Positions 19,722 to 28,538 of a stretch of 44,565 bases of DNA are shown here, one piece after another. A program made the translations under genes and the position numbers. The DNA is from a bacterium (lineage in GTDB: Bacteria; Krumholzibacteriota; Krumholzibacteriia; LZORAL124-64-63), in assembly GCA_003353795.1 (NCBI GenBank), contig PIVY01000015.1, positions 1 to 44,565 on the forward strand. Direction: 5' to 3'. The first letter of the stretch is position 1. The number at the start of each line of letters is the position of its first letter. The notes beneath the pieces were generated by a model that searched no databases, was not told the origin of the DNA, and worked only from the letters and a program-made list of their open reading frames with translations.

Positions 19722-20942
19722 GTGAACCACCATCACGACGCACCAAAACTGTCGGACACGCTGACCGAGATGGGCAGCCTGGCCCCCCGCGTCATGCGAC
19801 CCGCCCTCGTCGTGGGCGTTCTCGCCCTGGCCGGCGCTATCTTCCTGGGCATGCGCGAAGGCGACCACTGGCGCCACTTCTCGTTCAGCTGGCTGGTGAG
19901 CTTCGCGTACTTCCTGAGCATCAGCCTGGGTGCGCTGATATTCCTGCCTATCCAGTACATCACCCGGGCCAGCTGGTCGGTGGTGGTGCGAAGGCTGGCC
20001 GAGAACATGGCCATGGCCTTGCCGTTCATGATCGTGCTGATCCTGCCGATCCTGCTGAACCTCGAGCACGTGTACGAGTGGGCCGGCGAGCACCGGCACC
20101 ATCTCACCGATGAACTGGCCGCCCACAAGGCGCCGTTCCTGAATTCCACGTTCTTCCTGGTCCGCTGGGTGGTCTACTTCGCCATCTGGACGTTCATGGC
20201 GGTCTTCTTCTGGCGCAACAGTCGCCGTCAGGATCACGACAAGGACACGGCCATCACTCTGCGCATGGAGAACTTCTCGGGCCCTGCGATCATCCTCTTC
20301 GCGCTCACCTGCTCGGGCGCTGGCATGGACTTGCTGATGACCCTGGATCCGGCCTGGTTCAGCACCATGTTCGGCGTCTATTTCTTCGCCGGCGGGTTCG
20401 TGACGTTCCACGCGGTGATGACCATTTCCACCATGGGTCTTCAGCGAAGCGGTCGCCTGGAGAAGATCGTCTCCATGGAGCACTTCCACGACTACGGCAA
20501 GCTGATGTTCGCCTTCACTTTCTTCTGGGCCTACATCGCCTTCAGCCAGTACATGCTTTACTGGTACGCCAACATTCCCGAGGAGACGGTCTGGTTCCTC
20601 ACCCGCCAGAGCGGTAGCTGGGGCGGCCTCGCCCTGGTTCTGGCCATCGGTGCCTTCCTGTTGCCGTTCGCGGGACTGATCTCTCGATTCGCCAAGCGGA
20701 ACCGGGGTTTGATGTTCTTCTGGGCCGTGTGGATCTGCATCATGCAGTGGTTCAACATCTACTGGGTGGCGATGCCAGTGTTCAGCCCCGAGCATGTGTC
20801 CTTGAGCCTACTGGACGGGCTCTGCTTCCTGGCCGTGGGCGGCATCTGGCTGGCCCTGGTGGTGCGGATTGCGGCGTCCGGCAATCTGGTGCCCGTGGGC
20901 GACCCGCGCCTGGAAGAGTCCCTCGCCTTCGAGAACGCCTAA
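19722..20942 (+). CDS. actF: ActF, NrfD-related membrane subunit of ACIII
   Basis: A 406-aa polytopic membrane protein, about ten helices, paralogous to ActC. Features include FSWLVSFAYFLSISLGALIF, a lumenal VYEWAGEHRHHL loop and FAFTFFWAYIAFSQYMLYWY, typical of ActF. Start is GTG with GAGGAG 8 nt upstream; the N-terminus is His-rich (VNHHHDAP). Last of the canonical act genes in this cluster, 18 nt before a small membrane-protein gene. Confidence 0.93.
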   Translation: MNHHHDAPKLSDTLTEMGSLAPRVMRPALVVGVLALAGAIFLGMREGDHWRHFSFSWLVSFAYFLSISLGALIFLPIQYITRASWSVVVRRLAENMAMALPFMIVLILPILLNLEHVYEWAGEHRHHLTDELAAHKAPFLNSTFFLVRWVVYFAIWTFMAVFFWRNSRRQDHDKDTAITLRMENFSGPAIILFALTCSGAGMDLLMTLDPAWFSTMFGVYFFAGGFVTFHAVMTISTMGLQRSGRLEKIVSMEHFHDYGKLMFAFTFFWAYIAFSQYMLYWYANIPEETVWFLTRQSGSWGGLALVLAIGAFLLPFAGLISRFAKRNRGLMFFWAVWICIMQWFNIYWVAMPVFSPEHVSLSLLDGLCFLAVGGIWLALVVRIAASGNLVPVGDPRLEESLAFENA

Positions 20943-20960
20943 TCGGAAGGACCTGCGCCC

Positions 20961-21248
20961 ATGGCCGCAGCCAAGGAAAACCTCGACACCGGCCTGATCC
21001 TCACCACCGGCATCCTGCTGTCCGTGCTGGTGCTGGTGCTGATTCTTCTGGTCCAGGGCTGGTTCTACAAGGCGCAGTCCGACGAATACGTGCGCAAGAT
21101 CATCGAGCCGCGCGCCGAGGAACTGGCGTCGGCCAATGCCGAGCAGCAGGAAGCGCTGCACAGCTATCGGGTCGTGGACGCCGAGCAGGGCACCGTGGCG
21201 ATTCCCATCGAGCGCGCCATGGAACTGGTGGTTCGCGAGGGCCTCTAG
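20961..21248 (+). CDS. Small single-pass membrane protein of the act cluster, unknown
   Basis: A 95-aa protein with one transmembrane helix (about residues 11-32, ILTTGILLSVLVLVLILLVQ) and a helical, charged C-terminal part ending AIPIERAMELVVREGL. It has no cysteine and no haem motif. It lies 18 nt after actF and 58 nt before sco on the same strand, so it is probably an accessory or assembly factor of ACIII or of the link to the oxidase. I do not recognise a family. Confidence 0.8.
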   Translation: MAAAKENLDTGLILTTGILLSVLVLVLILLVQGWFYKAQSDEYVRKIIEPRAEELASANAEQQEALHSYRVVDAEQGTVAIPIERAMELVVREGL

Positions 21249-21306
21249 ACCTCCCGAGCCTGGCCACGGCCGGGCATTCGTTTCGCCGCCGCGAAAGGAG
21301 AGGATC

Positions 21307-22128
21307 ATGCGTTCGTTACTACTGATCGCGACGATCTGCCTGCTCGCCGCCGCTGCGTCGGCACAGTCGCACCTGCAGAACACCGATGCCCGGGGCGAGC
21401 CCCTGCCCGAAGAACTCGTGGGTGTCGGCGTGACCGAACACCTGGACGATCAGGTCCCGCTCGACATTCCCTTCCTCGACGAGAACGGCCAGCCCGTGAC
21501 CCTCGCCAAGTATTTCGGCGACGGCCGGCCGGTGATCCTGAATCTGGGCTACATGGGCTGCCCGATGCTGTGCGGGCTGGTGGCCAACGGCATGATCGAC
21601 GGCATGAACGGCATGGAGCACACCGCCGGCGAGGAATACCGCGTGCTCTCGGTGAGCATCGACCACACCGAGACCGCCACCCTGGCCAAGGCCAAGAAGC
21701 AGGGCTATCTCGCACAGTACGACCGCCCCGCCGCCGCCCAGGGCTGGCACTGGCTCACCGGCCGCGAGGACCAGATCCGCCGCTTGACCGACGCCGTGGG
21801 ATTCGGCTTCCGCTGGAACGACGACCGCAAGGAGTACGCTCACGCCGCCGTCCTGGTGGTTCTGTCTCCCGACGGCCGCGTGATGCGATACCTGTACGGG
21901 GTCCAGTTCGACCCGCGAACCATGCAGCTCTCTCTCATCGAGGCCGCTGACGGCCAGACCGGCACCAGCCTCGACCGATTCCTGCTCTTCTGCTTCCACT
22001 ACGACGCCGAGTCCGGCCGCTACGGCCCCGCCGCCCGCAACATCATGAAGGCTGGTGGAGCCCTGACCCTGATGGTGGTAGCGGGCATGATCCTGGGCTT
22101 CCGGTACCGCGAGCGGCGCCGATCCTAG
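21307..22128 (+). CDS. Sco1/SenC-type copper chaperone
   Basis: A 273-aa Sco1/SenC/PrrC thioredoxin-fold protein that metallates the CuA site of cytochrome c oxidase subunit II. Signal peptide MRSLLLIATICLLAAAASA. The copper ligands are present: CPMLC (Cys85 and Cys89) and His179 in YAHAAVLVVLSPDG. A C-terminal transmembrane helix (ALTLMVVAGMILGF) is an addition to the usual N-terminally anchored form. Start ATG follows AAAGGAGAGG. It sits between the act operon and the PilY1 pair; its substrate CoxB is encoded 6.4 kb downstream. Confidence 0.92.
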   Translation: MRSLLLIATICLLAAAASAQSHLQNTDARGEPLPEELVGVGVTEHLDDQVPLDIPFLDENGQPVTLAKYFGDGRPVILNLGYMGCPMLCGLVANGMIDGMNGMEHTAGEEYRVLSVSIDHTETATLAKAKKQGYLAQYDRPAAAQGWHWLTGREDQIRRLTDAVGFGFRWNDDRKEYAHAAVLVVLSPDGRVMRYLYGVQFDPRTMQLSLIEAADGQTGTSLDRFLLFCFHYDAESGRYGPAARNIMKAGGALTLMVVAGMILGFRYRERRRS

Positions 22129-22295
22129 CGAGTTTTACCCCGCCGGAGCGTGCAGGATGAACGGTCGGACTATCGGCATTCATCCCTGACAGGGAACAAT
22201 GCCCCCTACGGGAGAGTCGCGGGAAAGAATACGCAATATCTTTATTTTGGGTCCGATACGTGCTGGTCAGCTCCGTCAACCATGGAGGCATCAGC

Positions 22296-25007
22296 ATGTC
22301 CAGAACGAAGATACACGCCATCGCCGGTTCGTTGATCCTGCTGCTCGCAACGGCCGCCGCCAGCGAGGACATGTGCCAGATACCACGATTCGTGGTCCAG
22401 GGAACCGGCGAGGGCAACGTCATGATCCTCGCCGACAACTCCGAGAGCATGAACGAGGTCGTCTACCACCTCGACTACGACTCCGGCACCAGCTACTTGG
22501 GCCGCTTCGAGCCGACGACCACTTACTACGTGGCCCACTCGAACGACTATGCGCCCCGGGATTTCGATGCCGCCTGGGAAGACTCCCCCGTCTGCCACCT
22601 GGTCGATTCGGACAACGGTCAGCGCGGCTACTACAACGGTAACTACCTCAACTGGCTCTACTACAACGCCTCCGACCAGCAACGCCTGGACGCGCCGCGG
22701 GTCACCCGGATTCAGGTCATGAAGTCGGTGCTCGTCGACGTGCTGGACATCTCGACCCGCCTGCGCTTCGGGCTGACCATCTACCAGCTCGACCACGGCG
22801 GCAGCGTGGTGGCGCGTTGCGGCGCGAATCCGAGGTCCATCGCCGCGACCATCGACGGCATCACCGCCAACGCGTGGACTCCCACCGGCGAGGCCATGGA
22901 AACCATCGTCGAGTACTTCCAGGACGACCTGCCCAGCGCGCCCATCCAGTCGCCGTGCATCAAGAACTTCCTGATCGTGATGACCGACGGATACCCCACC
23001 ATGGACCGCGAGGTGAGTCCCTACTTGCACGACGCCGACGGCGACGGCAACGACCCGGGCAACTGTGCGAGCATCGGAGCGCCCTACTCGGAGTCCGCCC
23101 ACTGCTCCGACCACATGGACGACGTGGCCTACTACCTGGCGCACACCGACCTGCGCCCTGACCTGCCCGACGATCAGTTCGTCAAGACCTATGTGGTCGG
23201 CTATCACATCGACGCACCCTTGCTGCGCGAGACCGCCGAGAATGGCGACGGCCTGTACTACACCGCCCGCAACGCCAACGAGCTGCGCTACAGCCTCGAA
23301 TGGGCCCTCCAGGACATCATCCGCCGCATCTCCGCCGGATCGGCCGTGGCCGTGGTCTCCACCGAGCGCAGTCATGACGACCGGCTCTTCCGCGGCAAGT
23401 TCATGCCCGTGGACTGGGACGGATACCTCGAGAGCTACTCCCTGCCCTACGAGGACGGCGACTCGCCGGTATGGGAAGCGGGAGCGATCCTGGCCCACCG
23501 CGATGCTGACTCGCGACGCATCTTCACCGCCCTCGGGCGCAACGTGCACAACTTCACCGCCGGCAATGCCGGCGACCTCGCGACCGCCATGTCCGTCGGC
23601 GGCGTCGACACGGCCGCGAATCTCATCGACTGGGCCCGCGGCGAGTACGTCGACGACCTGCGCAATCGGCGCGGCTGGAAACTGGGCGACATCGTCCACT
23701 CCACGCCCGTGGTGGTGGGCGCGCCCAACGAGTTCTACGCCACCCCCGAGTACCAGACCTTCGCCGAAGCCCACGCGAGCCGCGAGAAGACGGTCTACGT
23801 GGGCGCGAATGACGGCATGCTGCACGCCTTCGCAGCCGAGGACGGCGAGGAGATCTGGGGATTCGTCCCGGAACTCGCGCTCCCCTGGATCGAGACCATG
23901 GCGGATTCCTTCTACTGCCACCGCTACACGGTCGACCAGACGGTCAGCGTGCGGGACCTGCAGCTCGATGGCGCCTGGCGCACGGTCCTCGTGGGCGGCG
24001 CCCGTGAAGGCGGCCCCGGGCTGTTCGCCCTGGACGTGACCGAACCGCGATCGCCGGACGTGCTCTGGCAACTGGAGACGCCAGACGGCAATCCGTTCCC
24101 CTCGCAGGCCACGCTGATCAAGACCGGTAACCTGCCCATCGCCGTGTTCGGCTCGGGCCTGGACGTCGACGACGGCGACGCCTGGCTCCACGCGTACGAC
24201 ATCAGGAACGGCGACCTGCTCGGCAGCATCCTGCTCAGCCACAGCAACAACACGCGCAACAAGGCCACGCGGCCGGCATCCTACGATCGTAACGTCGACG
24301 GCACCAGCGAACGGCTCTACCTGGGCGACATGCTGGGCAGCCTCTGGCGCGTCGAACTGAACAACAGTCCATATCCGCACCAGTGGGACGTGACCGAGAT
24401 CTTCGACGGCAATGCGCCGATCACCGCGACGCCAGCACTCACCTCGGACCCCGCGGGCAACGTGATAGTCTTCGTCGGAACCGGCGCCTATCTCGACGAG
24501 GACGACATGGACTCCACGGACCAGAACTACTTCTACGGCGTCATCGACCGCGGCGGCGGGCACCGCGCGACCCTCGGCTCCCTGGTCGATCAGACCACGA
24601 GCATCGCCGACATCGGCGGGCACGACGGCTGGTACATCGAGCTGAACATGGCCGACGGCGAGCGGGTCACCGAGGCTTCGCTGGTCGCCGCCGGCAACAC
24701 CCTGGCGACCTCGTTCGCCCCGTCGCACGACACCTGCATCGCGGGCGGCGAATCCTGGCTCTACCGGTTTCACTACCTGAACGGCGGCAGCCCCGGCGAG
24801 GGCGAGAACGGTGAAGATTTTCCCCGGGTCGAGTCCCTTGGCGACGGCATCGCCTCCCATCCGGTCCTCGATCTGGCTGCCGGTGAGGTCGTGATCCAGG
24901 GATCGGACGCGGTCTTGCATGTGGAAGAGGTCGGAGCGACGTACGGCCACCTCCTCGTTCGCTCCTGGCAGGAGTCCTTCGACTACGTCGCCATGCCGCC
25001 GCCATGA
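22296..25007 (+). CDS. PilY1-like protein, copy 1
   Basis: A 903-aa exported protein with a signal peptide (IAGSLILLLATAAASE), an N-terminal von Willebrand A-like domain and a C-terminal PilY1-type beta-propeller. The MIDAS-like motif is D47-N-S49-E-S51. The propeller shows VGANDGMLHAFAAEDGEEIWG and, at about 664-672, the calcium loop DRNVDGTSE followed by RLYLGDMLGSLWR, the hallmark of PilY1. PilY1 proteins sit at type IV pilus tips and act in adhesion and twitching. Start ATG follows GGAGG by 7 nt. It is tandem with a second copy of identical length; no pilus genes are nearby. Confidence 0.92.
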   Translation: MSRTKIHAIAGSLILLLATAAASEDMCQIPRFVVQGTGEGNVMILADNSESMNEVVYHLDYDSGTSYLGRFEPTTTYYVAHSNDYAPRDFDAAWEDSPVCHLVDSDNGQRGYYNGNYLNWLYYNASDQQRLDAPRVTRIQVMKSVLVDVLDISTRLRFGLTIYQLDHGGSVVARCGANPRSIAATIDGITANAWTPTGEAMETIVEYFQDDLPSAPIQSPCIKNFLIVMTDGYPTMDREVSPYLHDADGDGNDPGNCASIGAPYSESAHCSDHMDDVAYYLAHTDLRPDLPDDQFVKTYVVGYHIDAPLLRETAENGDGLYYTARNANELRYSLEWALQDIIRRISAGSAVAVVSTERSHDDRLFRGKFMPVDWDGYLESYSLPYEDGDSPVWEAGAILAHRDADSRRIFTALGRNVHNFTAGNAGDLATAMSVGGVDTAANLIDWARGEYVDDLRNRRGWKLGDIVHSTPVVVGAPNEFYATPEYQTFAEAHASREKTVYVGANDGMLHAFAAEDGEEIWGFVPELALPWIETMADSFYCHRYTVDQTVSVRDLQLDGAWRTVLVGGAREGGPGLFALDVTEPRSPDVLWQLETPDGNPFPSQATLIKTGNLPIAVFGSGLDVDDGDAWLHAYDIRNGDLLGSILLSHSNNTRNKATRPASYDRNVDGTSERLYLGDMLGSLWRVELNNSPYPHQWDVTEIFDGNAPITATPALTSDPAGNVIVFVGTGAYLDEDDMDSTDQNYFYGVIDRGGGHRATLGSLVDQTTSIADIGGHDGWYIELNMADGERVTEASLVAAGNTLATSFAPSHDTCIAGGESWLYRFHYLNGGSPGEGENGEDFPRVESLGDGIASHPVLDLAAGEVVIQGSDAVLHVEEVGATYGHLLVRSWQESFDYVAMPPP

Positions 25008-25057
25008 TCGATTCAGTACGGGAAATCGGGCAGGATGGCAGGTCCGTGCGGATCGGA

Positions 25058-25078
25058 TCGGGCATTCTGAAAGCCCGA
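25058..25078 (+). terminator. Weak hairpin between the PilY1 copies
   Basis: TCGGGC and GCCCGA form a 6-bp stem with a 9-nt loop, 50 nt after copy 1. No T run. It may attenuate read-through into copy 2. Confidence 0.25.
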
Positions 25079-25101
25079 CCGACCGTCGCGGGAGGACCAA
25101 C

Positions 25102-25212
25102 ATGCCGGAATTGGCCATTGGCCCCCGTCAGCCTCTGATGAACGCAGGACTTCAGCGTGGCCCAGTTCATGCATATTTCCTGTTGCTCAAACCGGAGGGC
25201 ACGTCATGTTGA
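25102..25212 (+). CDS. Possible 36-aa leader peptide ahead of PilY1 copy 2
   Basis: A 36-codon frame (MPELAIGPRQPLMNAG...) with a good GGGAGG ribosome site 6 nt upstream ends in a TGA that overlaps the start of the second PilY1 gene (its ATG is at 25206). The arrangement would allow translational coupling. The peptide has no recognised motif, and short frames arise by chance, so it is listed with low confidence. Confidence 0.3.
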   Translation: MPELAIGPRQPLMNAGLQRGPVHAYFLLLKPEGTSC

Positions 25213-27917
25213 TGAAAAAGATTATCACTATCGTCTTCCTCGCGGCCGTCGTGCTGGTTACGGCCGCATCCGGGGAAGACTCCTGTCAGATCCCCCGCTT
25301 CGTTGTCCAGGGCACCGGCGAGGGTAACGTCATGATCCTCGCCGACAACTCGGGAAGCATGAACGAGATCGTCTACCATCTCGACTACAATTCTGATATC
25401 ACCTACGAGGGACGCTTCTCGTCCAACGGGATGTACTACGTCGCCGGTGCTGGCAACTACTCGCCCCGGAGCTTCAACAGCACCTGGGAGACGGAACCCG
25501 TGCACAAGCTCATCCGCTCCGACAACGGCCAGAACGGGCGCTACTCCGGTAACTACCTCAACTGGATCTATTACAACGCCACGGATGAGCAGCGTGACGG
25601 AGCTCCGCAAGTCACCCGCGTGCAGGTGATGAAGGACGTCCTCATCGACGTCCTGGACATCTCGTCGCGCCTGCGCTTCGGATTGACCATCTACCAGTAC
25701 GATCACGGCGGCAGCGTGGTGGCCCGATGCGGCGCCAACAACAACTCCATCGCCGCCACGATCGCCGGCATCACGGCGAATACCTGGACGCCCACGGGCG
25801 AGGCCATGGCAGACATCGTCGACTACTTCGAGAGCGATCTGCCCAGCGCCCCCATCCAGTCGCCATGCATCCACAACTTCCTGATCGTGATGACCGACGG
25901 CTACCCGACCATGGATCTCGAGGTCCCGGCTTTCCTGGTCGGCGCCGACGGCGACGCCGACGATCCCGGCAACTGCACGAGCATCGGGGCGCCGTACCCC
26001 AACTCGAATGACTGCAGTGACCACATGGACGACATCGCCTACTACCTGTCCCACACCGATCTGCGTCCGGACCTGCCGGACGATCAGAACGTCTACACCT
26101 ATGTGATTGGTTATCACATGGACGCCCAGTTGCTGGTGGACACCGCCGCGAACGGCAACGGTGTCTACTATACCGCCCGCAACGCGAACGAGCTGCGCTA
26201 CAGCCTCGAGTGGGCTCTGCAGGACATCATCCGCCGCATCTCGGCCGGTTCCGCGGTGGCCGTGGTCTCCACCGAGCGCGGCTACGACGACCGCCTGTTC
26301 CGCGGCAAATTCATGCCCGTGGACTGGGACGGATACCTCGAGTGCTACGGTCTGCCCTACGAGGAAGGCGAATCGCCCATCTGGGAGGCCGGCTCCATCC
26401 TGGCCCATCGCGATCCGGCATCCCGGCGCGTATTCACTGCTCTGGGCCGGGACATCTACAACTTCACCGAGGGCAACGCGGTCGACCTCATCGGGCCGCT
26501 GAACGCGGTCGACGTGGACGAAGCCCGCGACTTGATCAACTGGGGACGCGGGGAGTACATCGATGATCTGCGTAACCGCCACGGCTGGGTGCTCGGCGAC
26601 ATCGTGCACTCCACGCCCGTGGTCGTCGGTGCCCCCAACGAGTTCCACGCCACGCCCGAGTACCAGACCTTCGCCGAATCGAACGCCGACCGCGAGAAGA
26701 CCGTGTACGTGGGCGCCAACGACGGCATGCTCCATGCCTTCGCGGCCGAGGACGGCGAGGAGATGTGGGGCTTTGTGCCCGAACTCGCGCTGCCGTATTT
26801 CACGGACATGGCCGACTCCTTCTACTGTCACCACTACACCGTCGACCAGACCATGACCGTGCGCGACATGCAGCTTAACGGCGCCTGGCGCACCGTGCTC
26901 ATGGGCGGCGCGCGGGAAGGCGGTCCGGGCCTGTTCGCCATGGACGTGACCGCGCCCCGTAGTCCCGAGGTGCTCTGGCAGGCCGAGACACCCAACGGCG
27001 CCCCGTTCCCGTCGCAGGCCACCTTGGTCAAGACCGGCAACACCGCCGTGGCGGTGGTCGGATCCGGCCTCGACATCAATGACGGCGAGGCCTGGCTCTA
27101 CGCCTACGACGTCGAGGATGGCAGCCTGCTCGGCAGTATCCTGCTCAGCAGCAGCAACAGCTCCCGCAACAAGGCCACCCGCCCGGCGTCCATCGACATG
27201 GACCTCGACGGAACCACGGAGCGTCTGTATATCGGCGACATGCTGGGGAGCATCTGGCGGATCAAGCTCAACAACAGCATGTATCCGCACCAGTGGGACG
27301 TGACCGAAACCTTCTCCGGCACCGCGCCCATCACCGCCACGCCGGCCCTCACCTTCGACAACAACGGCCATGTGATGGTCTTCGTCGGCACAGGCTCGTA
27401 TCTCGACGAAGACGACATGGATTCCACCGATCCGAACTTCTTCTACGGCGTCATCGACCGCGGCGACGACAGCACCGCCCGATTGAACTCGCTGGTCAAT
27501 CAGACCAACAACATCAACGACATCGGTGCTCGTGACGGCTGGTACATCGACCTGGAGATGGACGACGGCGAGCGGGTCACCGAGTCGGCGTTGGTGGCCG
27601 CCGGCAACGTCCTGGTGACTTCCTTCGCGCCGTCCCACGACTCCTGCATCGCCGGTGGCGAATCCTGGTTGTATCGCTTTCAGTTCGAGACCGGCAACAG
27701 CCCCGACGATGACGAGAACGGCAACAGCTATCCGCGCGTCGAATCGCTCGGTCAGGGCATCGCATCACACCCTGTGCTCGACCTGGCCTCGGGCGACGTC
27801 GTGATCCAGGGATCGGACGCCGTGCTGCATGTGGAAGAGGTCGGCGCGACCTACTTCCACCTGCTGGTGCGCGCCTGGCAAGAAAACTTCGACTACGTTT
27901 CGGTGCCCGCTGACTGA
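25206..27917 (+). CDS. PilY1-like protein, copy 2
   Basis: Second 903-aa PilY1-like protein, collinear with copy 1 along its whole length. Signal peptide MLMKKIITIVFLAAVVLVTA; MIDAS-like D47-N-S49-G-S51, the canonical DxSGS form; propeller motif VGANDGMLHAFAAEDGEEMWG; calcium loop DMDLDGTTE followed by RLYIGDMLGSIWR. Divergence is spread throughout, pointing to an old duplication with both copies kept. Start ATG follows GGAGGG by 6 nt. It ends 15 nt before a small exported-protein gene, likely co-transcribed. Confidence 0.92.
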   Translation: MLMKKIITIVFLAAVVLVTAASGEDSCQIPRFVVQGTGEGNVMILADNSGSMNEIVYHLDYNSDITYEGRFSSNGMYYVAGAGNYSPRSFNSTWETEPVHKLIRSDNGQNGRYSGNYLNWIYYNATDEQRDGAPQVTRVQVMKDVLIDVLDISSRLRFGLTIYQYDHGGSVVARCGANNNSIAATIAGITANTWTPTGEAMADIVDYFESDLPSAPIQSPCIHNFLIVMTDGYPTMDLEVPAFLVGADGDADDPGNCTSIGAPYPNSNDCSDHMDDIAYYLSHTDLRPDLPDDQNVYTYVIGYHMDAQLLVDTAANGNGVYYTARNANELRYSLEWALQDIIRRISAGSAVAVVSTERGYDDRLFRGKFMPVDWDGYLECYGLPYEEGESPIWEAGSILAHRDPASRRVFTALGRDIYNFTEGNAVDLIGPLNAVDVDEARDLINWGRGEYIDDLRNRHGWVLGDIVHSTPVVVGAPNEFHATPEYQTFAESNADREKTVYVGANDGMLHAFAAEDGEEMWGFVPELALPYFTDMADSFYCHHYTVDQTMTVRDMQLNGAWRTVLMGGAREGGPGLFAMDVTAPRSPEVLWQAETPNGAPFPSQATLVKTGNTAVAVVGSGLDINDGEAWLYAYDVEDGSLLGSILLSSSNSSRNKATRPASIDMDLDGTTERLYIGDMLGSIWRIKLNNSMYPHQWDVTETFSGTAPITATPALTFDNNGHVMVFVGTGSYLDEDDMDSTDPNFFYGVIDRGDDSTARLNSLVNQTNNINDIGARDGWYIDLEMDDGERVTESALVAAGNVLVTSFAPSHDSCIAGGESWLYRFQFETGNSPDDDENGNSYPRVESLGQGIASHPVLDLASGDVVIQGSDAVLHVEEVGATYFHLLVRAWQENFDYVSVPAD

Positions 27918-27932
27918 TCCCGGAGGTACAAC

Positions 27933-28385
27933 ATGTTCCGGCAACACATCAACAAGCATCCGGTCCTGGTGGCGCTGACGGTCATCGCCGCGGCCACTCC
28001 CATGATGGTCCACGCGGGCCTCCTGGACTCGCTACTCGGCAAGGACAGCGCGGAAATGCCGGAAATGGCGCGATATGATCGTGAGCCGGCCCTCGTCTTC
28101 GGCGCCGGGCCCCTGGAGACAGACATCCTCGGCAACTGGAACGTCGGCGGCTGTTCGCTGAGGTTCACGGAGGAATCCTTGGTCCGGATCGGGCAGAAGG
28201 AAGCCGACGCACGGGATCTGCACATGGGTCAAGAGGCCCGGGTGATGGGATACCGCCTGGCCGACGGCACCGTCGCCGTCCGGCGTCTGTCGGTGACCAC
28301 CATGCGTCAGCAGGCCAGCAAGCTCGGGGTGCTGGAACGGGTCGAGTTGCCCGTGGGAGAGATGCCTGAGAACTCCCCCAACTGA
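27933..28385 (+). CDS. Small exported protein linked to the PilY1 pair, unknown
   Basis: A 150-aa protein with a signal peptide (LVALTVIAAATPMMVHA) and a compact, beta-rich mature domain (LGNWNVGGCSLRFTEESLV, ARVMGYRLADGTVAVRRLSV) with one cysteine. No known family recognised. Start ATG follows GGAGGT by 6 nt, 15 nt after PilY1 copy 2, and a strong terminator follows, so it closes that transcription unit. It could be a partner or accessory of the PilY1 proteins; that is inference from position. Confidence 0.82.
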   Translation: MFRQHINKHPVLVALTVIAAATPMMVHAGLLDSLLGKDSAEMPEMARYDREPALVFGAGPLETDILGNWNVGGCSLRFTEESLVRIGQKEADARDLHMGQEARVMGYRLADGTVAVRRLSVTTMRQQASKLGVLERVELPVGEMPENSPN

Positions 28386-28408
28386 TCTTCGGAATCCCTT
28401 CAATCAGT

Positions 28409-28446
28409 TTTCGGCCCCGGCTCATGACGCCGGGGCCGAAATTTTG
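28409..28446 (+). terminator. Intrinsic terminator after the PilY1 unit
   Basis: A 13-bp perfect stem (28409-28421 with 28429-28441), 7-nt loop, followed by TTTT. It separates the PilY1 unit from coxB, implying that the oxidase operon has its own promoter at 28446-28538. Confidence 0.85.
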
Positions 28447-28479
28447 CCCACCAACGGGTTGCAAGACCGAGTTTTTTCG

Positions 28480-28497
28480 TCGATATTCAAGACCAGT
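28480..28497. promoter_or_regulatory. Possible shared element upstream of coxB
   Basis: TCGATATTCAA followed closely by CCAGT occurs here and, in reverse orientation, at 38251-38271 between ctaB and ctaA. Both lie just upstream of cytochrome oxidase or haem A genes. Eleven identical bases plus the second block suggest a common binding site. Confidence 0.3.
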
Positions 28498-28538
28498 TTC
28501 GCCGCCGAGCCGCTTTCTCCACCGAGGAGAACCCTCTG

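Noticed and set aside
22129..22295. Cyclic-di-GMP (GEMM) riboswitch ahead of PilY1 copy 1
   Set aside because: PilY1 genes are sometimes under such control, so the 167-bp leader was examined, but the conserved GEMM core and tetraloop-receptor pieces are not visible.
22242..27638. Long open frames (958 and 823 codons) antisense to both PilY1 genes
   Set aside because: Valine-, glycine- and aspartate-rich shadows of the PilY1 genes in a fixed codon phase; no ribosome site or motif.
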